Shown: piece after piece, positions 49,757 through 59,541 of the stretch
How positions within the stretch are numbered: the stretch's first letter is position 1
Layout of the letters: the number at the start of each line of letters is the position of its first letter
DNA from: Helicobacter trogontum
GTDB lineage: Bacteria > Campylobacterota > Campylobacteria > Campylobacterales > Helicobacteraceae
Direction of reading: 5' to 3'
DNA: 64,000 bases
Assembly (NCBI RefSeq): GCF_000765905.2
Contig: NZ_JRPL02000005.1
Span: 55,252-119,251, forward strand
Translations under genes and position numbers: made by a program
Notes under the pieces: generated by a model
What the model saw: the letters and a program-made list of their open reading frames with translations, nothing else
What the model was told of the DNA's origin: nothing
Databases searched by the model: none

Positions 49757-50263
49757 CTAAAAATGATTTTATATATTTATGTCAAATCATAAACTAAACA
49801 AATTATAAGAAGTTTTGGTTTTTGTAGTTTTGTCTCTCTGTTAAAAAATTAGGAACCCAAACTCTAATGATATGTCTATATACCTATGTTGACTCTCATT
49901 TATAATAACAATACCCATATCTTAAAAGTCTGAGCCCAACGCATTTAAAAAGATTTGCTATAATGCAGAGGCTTTTTTAGTTGTGTTCTTTTGCTATTAT
50001 AGTCGCATATATATCTTGACAAAAAGGTACTTAAGCCACAACAAGTCTACAAAGCATAATATAGAATCCAACCTCCAAAAATATGCTTGGTTGTGCTGCA
50101 TCAAAATAAGGCAGGTTTGAATTCCTAATTATGAGCGTTAAGCAAAAAATTCTTTTAGAAATTAGGCTAAATACTTTGCTTCGCTAAATTATGGTAATCA
50201 ATTAGATTTTAAGAGAAAATATAATCTCTATAAAACAAAATTTTTCACAAGTAAAGGCATCCA
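49757..50263. other. Gene-free spacer before prfA
   Basis: No gene or strong structure. The prfA ATG is preceded by AAAGGCATCC. Confidence 0.4.
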
Positions 50264-51334
50264 ATGTTAGTTGATAGATTAAAGCCAATTATTGAACGCA
50301 ATGACGCATTAGCAGCGATGTTAAGCACAGATGAAGTCATAAACGACATTGCAAAACTTACTGCATTAAGCAAAGAAAAAAGCGAAAGTGATGAGATAGC
50401 CCAAAAGGCAAGAGAATATCTTAAAGTTCTTGAGGACATTATTAGCAATAAAGCATTACTAGAGGATAAAGAATTAGGTGAGCTTGCCAAAGAAGAACTA
50501 AAAGAACTTGAAATAGTGCAAAAAAATCTTGAAGATGAAATTAAGATTTTATTAATCCCAAAAGATCCAAATGATAAAAAGAATATCTATCTTGAGATTA
50601 GAGCTGGTACAGGTGGGGATGAGGCAGGCATTTTTGTTGGTGATTTATTTAGCGCGTATTGTCGTTATGCAGATTCCAAACAATGGAAAGTAGAAATTAT
50701 GAGCAGTAGTGAAAACTCTGTTGGTGGCTATAAAGAAGTCATCGCATTAGTAAAAGGTGATGGTGCATACTCGAGATTGAAGTATGAAGGTGGAACACAC
50801 AGAGTCCAACGAGTCCCAAAGACAGAATCTCAAGGCAGAATTCATACTTCTGCAATAACTGTTGCAATTATGCCTGAAGTAGATTCATTAGAAATCAATA
50901 TTAATCCAAATGATTTGAAAATTGATGTTTTTCGTAGCGGTGGACATGGTGGGCAAAGTGTTAATACAACCGATTCTGCAGTGCGTATCACACATATTCC
51001 AACAGGCATTAGCGTATCTATGCAAGATGAAAAATCACAACATAAAAACAAAGATAAAGCATTAAAGATCTTACAAGCAAGGCTTTATGAGGCTGAACTT
51101 GAAGCGCAAAATGCACAAAATAGGGAATCTAGAAAAAGTCAAGTGGGCAGCGGTGATAGGAGCGAAAGAATACGCACTTATAACTATCCGCAAAATCGCA
51201 TGAGTGATCATCGTATAAATCTTACACTTTATAGTCTTGAAGAGATTATGTTGAGCGGTGATTTAGACAAAGTGATAGATCCGCTGATCGCACATGCACA
51301 AAGCCTTGCTTTATCTAATGCAAATGAAGAATAA
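50264..51334 (+). CDS. prfA: Peptide chain release factor 1
   Basis: Recognises UAA and UAG and releases the peptide. 356 residues. The catalytic GGQ is at residues 229-231 in [18 protein letters not shown]. Upstream [19 protein letters not shown] and [19 protein letters not shown], and downstream [18 protein letters not shown], are class-I release factor text. Essential gene. It usually lies in a hem/rps context; here it is isolated between outer-membrane and ATP-grasp fragments, inside the inverted repeat. Confidence 0.96.
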   Translation: MLVDRLKPIIERNDALAAMLSTDEVINDIAKLTALSKEKSESDEIAQKAREYLKVLEDIISNKALLEDKELGELAKEELKELEIVQKNLEDEIKILLIPKDPNDKKNIYLEIRAGTGGDEAGIFVGDLFSAYCRYADSKQWKVEIMSSSENSVGGYKEVIALVKGDGAYSRLKYEGGTHRVQRVPKTESQGRIHTSAITVAIMPEVDSLEININPNDLKIDVFRSGGHGGQSVNTTDSAVRITHIPTGISVSMQDEKSQHKNKDKALKILQARLYEAELEAQNAQNRESRKSQVGSGDRSERIRTYNYPQNRMSDHRINLTLYSLEEIMLSGDLDKVIDPLIAHAQSLALSNANEE

Positions 51335-51436
51335 AATTAGAAAAATTTATTCTATAATATCACTTGTAAGCATTAATTTTCTTATTTACTTAAATGCGAT
51401 AATGCCCCACATTCACACCACGCAAATGATATGAAA

Positions 51437-51735
51437 ATGAGATTACAAAGCCTTATAAGAAAGACTTCTCTCTATAAAAATATCAAGCAAAGAGGGAAGC
51501 ACAAATGAATGATGAGGAATACTTTATCTATAGACATAAGAAAATCTTTGGCTATACACCAAATTTTAGAAATCCTCAAACCTTTAATGAGAAAATTATT
51601 CATAGAATCCTATTTGATAGAAATCCAATATATACAGCCCTAGCCGATAAACTAAAAGCTAGAATTTATATTGCAGAAAGACTAAAAGATTTTCATGTGA
51701 AAAATACATTAGATTCTAAGCATGTTGATGTAAGA
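51437..51735 (+). repeat. Inverted repeat arm B
   Basis: Partner of 48134-48434. The arms are separated by 3002 bp. Confidence 0.85.
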
Positions 51736-51819
51736 TCTCATGTAACAACTTCTTTTCATTTCAATGTGACAAATCATAATGACGATAGTTGCAACAACAC
51801 GAGTGTAGAGGGGGGATAG
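51437..51819 (+). pseudogene. Truncated TupA-like ATP-grasp gene, copy B
   Basis: Second copy. The upstream start (ATG 51437, MRLQSLIRKTSLYK) loses frame at an A5 run, where A6 would read YKKYQAKREAQMNDEEYF. The open part from 51505 is identical in protein to copy A except Lys to Arg near residue 60. After HVDVRS it turns into unrelated text (TTSFHFNVTNHND) and stops at 51819 after a G6. Like copy A, it lacks the ATP-grasp core. Confidence 0.65.
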
Positions 51820-52034
51820 ATTGTTGCATTTTATATGAAATCAATAGGCATTACACCACAAAATCTTTTGCAGTATTGCAATATTCTCACCCCTCCTCAA
51901 TAACACCAATCATTCACCATACATAGATCTTTTAATGTGATAAAACGAATGAACAATCATTCTGCTATATCACATCATATCCCTAACCATTCGATAAAAC
52001 AACTCTTACATCATAGCAACATGCAATATTGCTA

Positions 52035-55000
52035 CTATTTATCCTCTAAGATGTCATCATTATCTGGCTTGTAAAACCTCTGAATTTTCTCATCCAGTGG
52101 AGCAATCATTCTATAAAATATTGGAACAACAAGTAATGATAGAAACATAGACACTAAAAGCCCGCCTATCATAGAGATACCAATAGGACCCTTCATAGCA
52201 CTACCATCACCTGCTGCAAGAGCGAGTGGCAACATACCTGCCACCATTGCAATAGTTGTCATAAGAATTGGTCTAAGTCTTAAATGTCCAGCAAATTGTA
52301 TAGCCTCTGTTATGCTTTTACCTAGCTTCCTTTGCTCATTTGCTACATCTACAAGCAAGGTTGCATTTTTTCCAACCATACCAATGAGCAACATTAACCC
52401 CATCATAGAAAACATGCTTAAAGATGCATCCGCACCACCTGTAATCTTGATTGCAAAAAATGCACCACTAAAGCTAAGCGGCATTGTTACCATAATGATT
52501 AATGGTTGGATAAAACTCTCATAAAGAGCTGCTAGTATAAGATAAATAAGTACCAAAGCCATTAAAATTGCTGTACCAAATGCTGCATTGCTTTCTACTT
52601 GACTATCTGCTTGCCCCATAAACCTATACCCTGCCCCACTTTCAAGCCATTTTGCTCCTTCTGTTGCATTATCCTGTATAGCCTTTGTCATATCGCCAAC
52701 ACTAAGCCCACTATTCTTTATAGGTTCTACCGCAAGAGTTACGCTCCTTTGTCTATTATAACGATTGATTGTTGTAGCAGTAAAGCCATCCTCAATCTCT
52801 ACTAAACCATCAAGGAAAACCAGATTGCCATCACTTGTTCTTACCTGAATTCTTTGTAAATCTTTAGAATCAATACGCTTAGAATCTGGGGCTCTCAAAG
52901 TAATATAATATTCCTTTCCAGCTTCTTTATAATAGGCAACCTGTAATTCCCCTGAAAAAGCACTCGATAAAGCTCGTCCCACATCGGTTGCACTTATACC
53001 ATATTGAGCTAAATTCTGCTTGATTGGTCGCAGTATATATGCTGGCATGGAATCTGAAGTGTTTTTATGATAATTTGTGATTTTGCCTTGAAAACTTGCT
53101 TCTGTTTGAGTAATAAATCTCTCGAGGTTTTCTACACTCTTTTGCATAATAGAATCTACTGGCGAAAAGACTACAACTTGCACTGGCGTATTATCTTGCC
53201 CACCGCCAACAAGCGGCACTTCAGAGCCATAAATATCAAGCCCCTTTGCCTCTTCATGTGCATTCAACTCTGCTAATATCTGTTTTAGAATCTCATCTTG
53301 ACTATTATTGCCTTTTTGCTTTTTTCTCTCTTTGAGTGGTTGCAAGGCAACATATACTTGTGCAAAGAATGCTTGTTGTAAATCACCTGGTCCAACTTGA
53401 AGTGTGGTGAATCTAACAAAAGGGTTTTTTTCTATAATGCTTGTAAAAATCTCTGCTTTGCGTTTCATGTCATGTATTGAGATTCCAGGCTTTGCTTTCA
53501 TTGAGATTTGAAACTCACTTTTATCTTCTTTTAGCATAAACTCATTGCCCAATGTGCTTGCTACATAAAGTGAGAAAATAAATATTCCAAACACACAAAG
53601 TGTGGTAAGAAACATATTCTTCTTACTTCGCATAAGAAATGCTAGGGTATTTGCATAAAGCTTATCAATCTTTTCAAAAAAAGGTTGAGTTGCATAATAG
53701 AATCTTGATTGTTCTGCTTTTACAACAATGGAGCTACACATAGGGATAACAGTTATCACGACAACATAGCTTATCGCAACCGCAGCTGCAACAGTCAATC
53801 CAAAGCTTGAGAGAAACTTCCCTGCAATGCCACTCATCGTCCCAACTGGGATAAATACTGATAAAAGCATCGCAGAAATTGCAACAATAGCAAAGCCAAT
53901 CTCTTTTACACCCTCATAGGCTGCCTGTCTTTTTGTCATACCATGCTCTAGTTTTTTATGTATATTTTCAATCACAACAATCGCATCATCAATAATTATC
54001 CCAATTGCAAGTGTGAGGGCTAACATCGTAAGCATATTGAGAGTAAAACCCATAACATGCACAAAAAAGAAAGTTCCTAACACCGATACAGGCAATGAAA
54101 TAGCAGATACAAGTGTAATTGTCGCATTACGTAAAAATATAAACACAATAAGGACTGCAAGTATCCCACCTAATGCTAAGTCAAACTGAATATCCTTAAT
54201 TGATGAACGAATATATTCTGTCGTGTCCCAAAATGTTTCTATATTATACCCTGGACTTACAAGCTTTATTTGCTCTATTGCTTCTTTTACTCCATCTGCT
54301 ATATGAATCTCATTTGCGCCTGTGATTTTTTGTACTTCCAAAATCACACCTTTTTTGCCTTTATAGGTTGCATAAGACTTTTCTTCTGCGAGTCCATCTT
54401 CAACTAATGCTACATCGCGAAGCTTCAAACCATCTTTAATGGTGATATCGCCCACCTCTTCGACACTCATACTATTGGAATCTGTGATAATATAGTATTC
54501 ATTCGTGCTAGATACAAGCCTACCACCATCCATTTCTTTGTTTTCTTGACCTATTATGCCTGACAAATCTGTAAAAGTGATTCCATACTTATTCATTAGG
54601 GTTGGATCCGGAAAGATCTTAATCTGTCTTTCACGGTAACCACTAAGCTGCACATTGCCCACACCACCCACACGTTGTAAAATAGGGGCTACTACATTAT
54701 TTGCATGTTGCATAAGCTCAGGTGCACTTTTTTCTGTCGATAAAAAGAGTGAAATAATTGGTGTGCTACCTGTATCTAGTTTTTGCACAGTTGGTTTGTC
54801 AATCTCTGAATCAAGCACAACCGCATTAACTTTATCACGCACGTCATTTACTGCTACTTCAAGTGGTTTTTCCAACTCAAACATAACGGTTACTAAACTA
54901 ATATTCTTCGCAGATACAGATGAAACGAATTTCAAGCCATCTATAGCTAATACCGCTTGTTCTATTTTGTCTGTAACTTTTGTCTCAATTGTATCTGCAC

Positions 55001-55157
55001 TAGCCCCCTTATAAGTCGTTTTTATAATAACAACTGGAAAATCTACATCAGGAAACAATGCCTTTGCCATATTATTTAGTGCATAGAATCCAAATAGGAT
55101 TAAAGCCATGGCAAACATAAAGGTTGTAACTGGTCTTTGTATCGCAATTTTATACAT
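52035..55157 (-). CDS. hefC: RND multidrug efflux permease, HefC-like
   Basis: Proton-driven inner-membrane pump of the AcrB/CmeB type, 1040 residues with the usual 12 spans and two large periplasmic loops. Seen: MYKIAIQRPVTTFMFAMA at the start, YKGASADTIETKVTDKIEQA, and LALTLAIGIIIDDAIVVIENIH in TM4 with the two adjacent Asp of the proton relay near residue 405. Also GMVGKNATLLVDVAN in the second half, and LRPILMTTIAMVAGMLPLA. The text agrees with memory of H. pylori HefC (HP0607). The partner genes hefA (outer-membrane channel) and hefB (adaptor) are not beside it. A perfect hairpin lies in its promoter region. Confidence 0.88.
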   Translation of the reverse strand: MYKIAIQRPVTTFMFAMALILFGFYALNNMAKALFPDVDFPVVIIKTTYKGASADTIETKVTDKIEQAVLAIDGLKFVSSVSAKNISLVTVMFELEKPLEVAVNDVRDKVNAVVLDSEIDKPTVQKLDTGSTPIISLFLSTEKSAPELMQHANNVVAPILQRVGGVGNVQLSGYRERQIKIFPDPTLMNKYGITFTDLSGIIGQENKEMDGGRLVSSTNEYYIITDSNSMSVEEVGDITIKDGLKLRDVALVEDGLAEEKSYATYKGKKGVILEVQKITGANEIHIADGVKEAIEQIKLVSPGYNIETFWDTTEYIRSSIKDIQFDLALGGILAVLIVFIFLRNATITLVSAISLPVSVLGTFFFVHVMGFTLNMLTMLALTLAIGIIIDDAIVVIENIHKKLEHGMTKRQAAYEGVKEIGFAIVAISAMLLSVFIPVGTMSGIAGKFLSSFGLTVAAAVAISYVVVITVIPMCSSIVVKAEQSRFYYATQPFFEKIDKLYANTLAFLMRSKKNMFLTTLCVFGIFIFSLYVASTLGNEFMLKEDKSEFQISMKAKPGISIHDMKRKAEIFTSIIEKNPFVRFTTLQVGPGDLQQAFFAQVYVALQPLKERKKQKGNNSQDEILKQILAELNAHEEAKGLDIYGSEVPLVGGGQDNTPVQVVVFSPVDSIMQKSVENLERFITQTEASFQGKITNYHKNTSDSMPAYILRPIKQNLAQYGISATDVGRALSSAFSGELQVAYYKEAGKEYYITLRAPDSKRIDSKDLQRIQVRTSDGNLVFLDGLVEIEDGFTATTINRYNRQRSVTLAVEPIKNSGLSVGDMTKAIQDNATEGAKWLESGAGYRFMGQADSQVESNAAFGTAILMALVLIYLILAALYESFIQPLIIMVTMPLSFSGAFFAIKITGGADASLSMFSMMGLMLLIGMVGKNATLLVDVANEQRKLGKSITEAIQFAGHLRLRPILMTTIAMVAGMLPLALAAGDGSAMKGPIGISMIGGLLVSMFLSLLVVPIFYRMIAPLDEKIQRFYKPDNDDILEDK

Positions 55158-55209
55158 AAAGATAGCCCTTTGTGTTCTAAGATTTTAACATGATAAAAAT
55201 CACAGATGT

Positions 55210-55215
55210 ATTATA
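55210..55215 (-). promoter_or_regulatory. Candidate -10 element of hefC
   Basis: TATAAT on the minus strand, 53 nt before the ATG, just downstream of the perfect inverted repeat at 55237. Confidence 0.4.
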
Positions 55216-55236
55216 ATAAATGTGTTATCAAATAGT

Positions 55237-55270
55237 GTAAAAAATATTTGCTATTGCAAATATTTTTTAC
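55237..55270. promoter_or_regulatory. Perfect 15-bp inverted repeat upstream of hefC
   Basis: GTAAAAAATATTTGC (55237-55251), TATT spacer, and its exact complement (55256-55270). It begins 22 nt upstream of the candidate -10 of hefC, over the -35 area. The geometry fits a dimeric repressor operator (TetR-like pumps) or a strong hairpin. No regulator gene is adjacent. Confidence 0.5.
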
Positions 55271-55758
55271 AAATTATTGTCAAAAACTACCCATTATCAT
55301 GTCTCAATAGCGTATTATCATAGAATAAATCCATAGCTAGTTTAAACATTTTGCAGTGTATTAACATATTTACAAACAGCTAAGCTCCCCCATATTAAAA
55401 ACACTTGTGTCGAAGAGGTATGAAGCTACATTATTTATGCCTGTTTATTAGTTTCTTTTACTCTCACTTCTATTAGTAGAGTAAAATATTCCCTTTTTCT
55501 TCAATAACTTTTGTTTTACTAGCTTTGTTATACCTCCCCCCATTTTCTTAATCTCCAATTATTAGGATTATATGTTCTCTTATATTTACATTTGCATGAA
55601 TACTAATATAGCTTCATAATTTTAATGATGATAAGGTTTAATATAAGACAGATTCCAACACCACAAGAGCATTATTTATTTAAAAACAAAGCAAAACTAT
55701 ATCAACCAAAAGCGAGTATAATATCACAAAAAAATATCACTGAATCATAAGGAAAGCC
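55271..55758. other. Gene-free divergent spacer
   Basis: Between hefC and magIII. No frame of note; AT-rich. Confidence 0.4.
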
Positions 55759-56568
55759 ATGCTGCCACACTTTCTACAGAATACAGAGATTAATGATGGG
55801 TTTGATTTGCTTGTGATTTTACGTAGGCATTATTGTGTTGGAAATAGACAAAGTTGGTGGTGGCCTAACTTTTTGTCTCTACGCGTAGAAAATGGCATAG
55901 AGATAGAGGGAGCAACACAGGCGCAAGCTGATTTAAGTCTTTGTTTTGCTACTATATTAGGGCAAAACACAAAGTATGAATATGCGGTTACTAGCCTTAG
56001 CAATTTATACATGTTTTTCTATGATAATATTGCAAAAAACCCAAACGATGACTTACAGCTATATAGCACCTACCCAAATCCACATCTAGCACAGATTGCT
56101 CAACCATATTATCAAGATTCTATATTGCAATTACTCGCACAACTTTTACCACAAGATATTATGCCTCTTATTAGAATCTCTGGATTCTATCAGCAAAAGG
56201 CTACACGTTTAATCACACTAGCACAAAAAATTATAAAAGATTTTGAAACCTTTCATAATTTTTCTACACAAGTTACAAAAGAATGGCTTTTGTCTCAAAA
56301 AGGTATTGGGCTTGAGAGTGCATCAAGCATATTAAACTATGCGTTAAAACGAGAGGAAATGGTGGTTGATAGCTACACCCAACGCTTACTTGGACATTGT
56401 GGTTTACTTTTTGATGATTATTATTCTATACAGAATTTTTTAACGCAAAATCTTTACAAAGCACATGATTTGTATGGTGATATGCCATTGGCGCAAATTA
56501 TGGCAAGGTTTCATGGAAAAATAGTTGAATGCAGTAAGCAATATAAAATAGCAAAGCTTGCTTATTAG
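55759..56568 (+). CDS. magIII: 3-Methyladenine DNA glycosylase MagIII
   Basis: Helix-hairpin-helix glycosylase that excises 3-methyladenine. 269 residues, ATG behind TAAGGA. Features shared with H. pylori MagIII (HP0602, from memory): WWWPNFLSLR near residue 35, ILGQNTKYEYAV near residue 73, RISGFYQQKATRL, the hairpin KEWLLSQKGIGLESAS near residue 188 followed by catalytic Asp in MVVDSYTQRLL near residue 213, and the ending ARFHGKIVECSKQ. It lacks the Cys cluster of Nth, as MagIII does. Slightly longer than HP0602 by an insert around residues 95-120. Confidence 0.88.
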   Translation: MLPHFLQNTEINDGFDLLVILRRHYCVGNRQSWWWPNFLSLRVENGIEIEGATQAQADLSLCFATILGQNTKYEYAVTSLSNLYMFFYDNIAKNPNDDLQLYSTYPNPHLAQIAQPYYQDSILQLLAQLLPQDIMPLIRISGFYQQKATRLITLAQKIIKDFETFHNFSTQVTKEWLLSQKGIGLESASSILNYALKREEMVVDSYTQRLLGHCGLLFDDYYSIQNFLTQNLYKAHDLYGDMPLAQIMARFHGKIVECSKQYKIAKLAY

Positions 56569-56588
56569 AGTAATGTAGGCACAAAAAA

Positions 56589-57797
56589 TTATAAAATATC
56601 ATTCCCATTTACAAGCAATCTTGTAGCCTGTCGTGCATGCAAGATAAAGCTTTGAGCAATGTTGTCCAAACGATTGAATGGTAGTTTAAAGAGTGTAATA
56701 TCAGCACATTTATCTTCTTCAAGACTACCATTATTTAGTCCTAAAGCCTTTGCACTATTACGCGTAATTGCATAGATTAATTGTTGACTTAAAGCTTCTA
56801 TATTATTTTCTTCTTCTTGACTTAATGTTGCAAACAATGCACATCGAAGCTCCTCTAAGATATCAACATCAGCATTCGAGCTTTTACCATCAGTCGCAAT
56901 AATATGGTTTAATCCCATTTTACCTTGCAGCAAAAGATTAGAACGAGGACAAGAGACAATATGTCCATGCTTCAATAAGCGCTCTTTAAGAGAAGAATCT
57001 GCATGGAGACAATGGACAAAAAGAGTCTTTGCATCACCCAATAAATCCAAGAAGCTATCTATACTAAAATGTGCTTTTGCTTCCTTTACTTGAAAATTCT
57101 TCGCATAAAATTCCTTAAAATATCCTTTGCTTTCATTAAGCCACTCTAATTCTTGCCTAGATTCTAAGAGATGTGTTGAAAGCAAGAGATTATAACGCAT
57201 GGCAAGCTCAACAACATAATGTGCTATTTTTGGATTCACAGAATAAGGTGCATGTAATGCCAATGCAGGTGTAAATGTAGGGCTTTTTAAGGCTAATGTC
57301 TTCTCAAGGCGATTTGATATATTAAGAGCTTGTTGTGTAAAATCACTTTCCATTGCTCCCAACACCTCATGACAATAAATTACTTTGAGTTTAGAATCTA
57401 ACAAGAGTTCTAAGTCTAAATCATAACTACTAATAGCACAAACACTACCCACCCCACTACGCTTTTGTGTCTTTATTGCTTGCTGAATTGCCTGTGTATT
57501 ATGCTTTAATACCTCACCGCGGTTTGCCATAACACTATCAAGCCATATATCAAAATCCCCATAGCAAAAACTTGTATCATTTTTACTAAACTCAAAATGT
57601 ATGTGAGAGTTGATAAAGGCGGGCAATAAAACATGATTTTTATAAAACACAAAGTCACAATTATTGTATTTTTGCATTAAAACATCAAAGTTACCCACCT
57701 CTTTAATAACACCAGAATCAATAATAATGCCACCATGCTCTACAACTTCCCATATCTCACGACAAGGAAGCATTATACTCGCACCTATGAGCTTCAT
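56589..57797 (-). CDS. mqnX: Aminofutalosine deaminase (futalosine menaquinone pathway)
   Basis: Amidohydrolase converting 6-amino-6-deoxyfutalosine to futalosine. 402 residues from ATG 57797 behind AAGGGG. Metal-site motifs: FINSHIHFEFS (His-x-His) near residue 58, LHAPYSVNPKIA, STHLLESRQE (His), LFVHCLHAD, and TDGKSSNADVDILEE (Asp) near residue 300. The N-terminal and C-terminal strands form the usual small beta domain (ALGLNNGSLEEDKCADITLF). H. pylori HP0267 and C. jejuni Cj0067 have this role; an S-adenosylhomocysteine or related deaminase is the alternative. It is convergent with magIII. Confidence 0.8.
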   Translation of the reverse strand: MKLIGASIMLPCREIWEVVEHGGIIIDSGVIKEVGNFDVLMQKYNNCDFVFYKNHVLLPAFINSHIHFEFSKNDTSFCYGDFDIWLDSVMANRGEVLKHNTQAIQQAIKTQKRSGVGSVCAISSYDLDLELLLDSKLKVIYCHEVLGAMESDFTQQALNISNRLEKTLALKSPTFTPALALHAPYSVNPKIAHYVVELAMRYNLLLSTHLLESRQELEWLNESKGYFKEFYAKNFQVKEAKAHFSIDSFLDLLGDAKTLFVHCLHADSSLKERLLKHGHIVSCPRSNLLLQGKMGLNHIIATDGKSSNADVDILEELRCALFATLSQEEENNIEALSQQLIYAITRNSAKALGLNNGSLEEDKCADITLFKLPFNRLDNIAQSFILHARQATRLLVNGNDIL

Positions 57798-58096
57798 ATC
57801 TACCCCTTCTTGTTCTTTTTTGAATCTCAAATATCAGAATCTTTATACATTATAACCATGTATAAAAACAACATATGCTCTTTTGAATCACATCTGATTT
57901 TTTGAATAATTTTACCAAGCTTTGTGTAATACATGCAAGTTTCATTATTTATTTTGCAGAATTGATATTTATTGTTTATCTATTACCATATAGTAATTTC
58001 TATAATAATTTATAGGATTTTAAAATGCAAAGCCTAACTTTAAGCATAGTTAGATTATGTTTGATATAATTAAAATGTCATTTAATAAGGATTATT

Positions 58097-59026
58097 ATGT
58101 ATAAAAATACTATGCGAGGCATTTTAATGATGTTTGCTGCCTCAATTGCCTTTTCTTTAATGAATGCATGTGTCAAACTCCTCGATTCCTTGTCTCCCAT
58201 GGAGCTTATATTTTTCCGTCATGTTTTTACCGCTATATGTATAGGTATTTGGTGGTTCTTTTACCCACCTTACAAAATAGATTCTAAACCACATAAAAAA
58301 GGTGGCTACTTTAGATTACTCGCCCGTTCTCTTACGGGCGGACTGGCTATGCTTGCCATGTTTTACAATATCGCCACCATCTCTCTTGGCACCGCTTCAG
58401 CTTTTGCACAGACAATGCCCATCTATATTGTCTTATTCACACTTCTTTTTACAAAAGAACATGTGCGATTGCCAATCATATTGGCGACAATGTTGGGCTT
58501 TATCGGTGTGATTTGCATTTGTGATATACGTACGGAGAGTTTGGGTATTGATAACATTATCGCAGGTGTTATTAATGGAATCATGATGGCATTAGCTTAT
58601 ATGAGTTTAAAAGATTTAAAAGAATATTTTTCTGAATCAAGTATTATTATGGGATTTGCCATGACTATGGTTGTGGTTGGTGGAATCTTTATGTTTATTG
58701 ATATACCTTATTTATCTGGTTTTGTCATGCCAAATATGTATGAATGGCTAGGCATTCTCATTTTAGGGATACTTGGGACAATAGGACAAATGTTTTTAAC
58801 AAGAGCTTTTATGTTAGCCCCGGCAGGACTCATATCGCCAATTGATTACATGCGTATTGTATGGGGTGTCCTTTTTGGAATTATATTAGGAGATTCCCTG
58901 CCAAGCATGATGACACTTACTGGTATTGCGCTGATTATTGTCTCTGGTATTTTGATTGCTATGCCTGTATTTTTGCAAGATTATAAAAAATATAAAAGCA
59001 AATTCTCCCACCACAACCCCAAATAA
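58097..59026 (+). CDS. EamA/DMT-superfamily transporter
   Basis: 309 residues, ten predicted spans in two repeats of five, the EamA layout. ATG behind AAGGA. Typical text: MNACVKLLDSLSPMELIFFRHVF, LGTASAFAQTMPIYIVLFTLLF, GFIGVICIC, then LGTIGQMFLTRAFMLAPAGLISPIDY in the second repeat. The C-terminus is basic. Probably an exporter of metabolites or amino acids; the substrate is not readable. Confidence 0.88.
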   Translation: MYKNTMRGILMMFAASIAFSLMNACVKLLDSLSPMELIFFRHVFTAICIGIWWFFYPPYKIDSKPHKKGGYFRLLARSLTGGLAMLAMFYNIATISLGTASAFAQTMPIYIVLFTLLFTKEHVRLPIILATMLGFIGVICICDIRTESLGIDNIIAGVINGIMMALAYMSLKDLKEYFSESSIIMGFAMTMVVVGGIFMFIDIPYLSGFVMPNMYEWLGILILGILGTIGQMFLTRAFMLAPAGLISPIDYMRIVWGVLFGIILGDSLPSMMTLTGIALIIVSGILIAMPVFLQDYKKYKSKFSHHNPK

Positions 59027-59256
59027 TGTCTTTAACACATCTACACATACAATCTTCAAGGTGCAACATAGCACTTTCTACATCTGATGTTTATTTGTGA
59101 GTATAGAATCTACACTGCATTAAAAATGATGTTAGAAGCATGTTGTTTTACTTCATCGCAAAATCACATTAAAATACAACGCAAAAAAGTTTTATAACCT
59201 TTGGACTAACCGCCCTTACATTCTTACTAGCTAACCATTCATTACAGACCTTATAT

Positions 59257-59541
59257 CTATATCTGCGATAATATCAACATAACATACAAATCATTCATCA
59301 TCAAAATCTTAGATAAGCAGGTTTTCATATTGTTCAATGTAATATATTTACATTTATTTTTATACTTGTTTTTGTTTTTATCTCTAACATCTAAGAGTTG
59401 CAAATATTCCTTTAGATTTAACCCCTTTTGCTTGTATTCAACACTTTCAATAATATTGTTATATCTCTTTGCTATCTCTCTAGCGTTATTTAAGTCGCAT
59501 TGTGGATATTGCTAATGCTTTGCTTACTTGGTTTTATACAT
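59257..59541 (-). pseudogene. Gene remnant with two in-frame stops
   Basis: One unbroken frame of 94 codons: ATG 59541 gives MYKTK, a TAA, AKH, a TAG, then QYPQCDLNNAREIAKRYNN, IIESVEYKQKGLNLKEYLQL and LDVRDKNKNKYKNKCKY, ending at 59257. Both stops could arise from Gln codons (CAA, CAG) by one change each. The text is clearly protein-like and probably helical. Family not recognised. Confidence 0.5.

Noticed and set aside
51814..51819. G6 at the end of TupA-like copy B as a phase switch
   Set aside because: Too short for frequent slippage, and the frame around it has no recognisable product.
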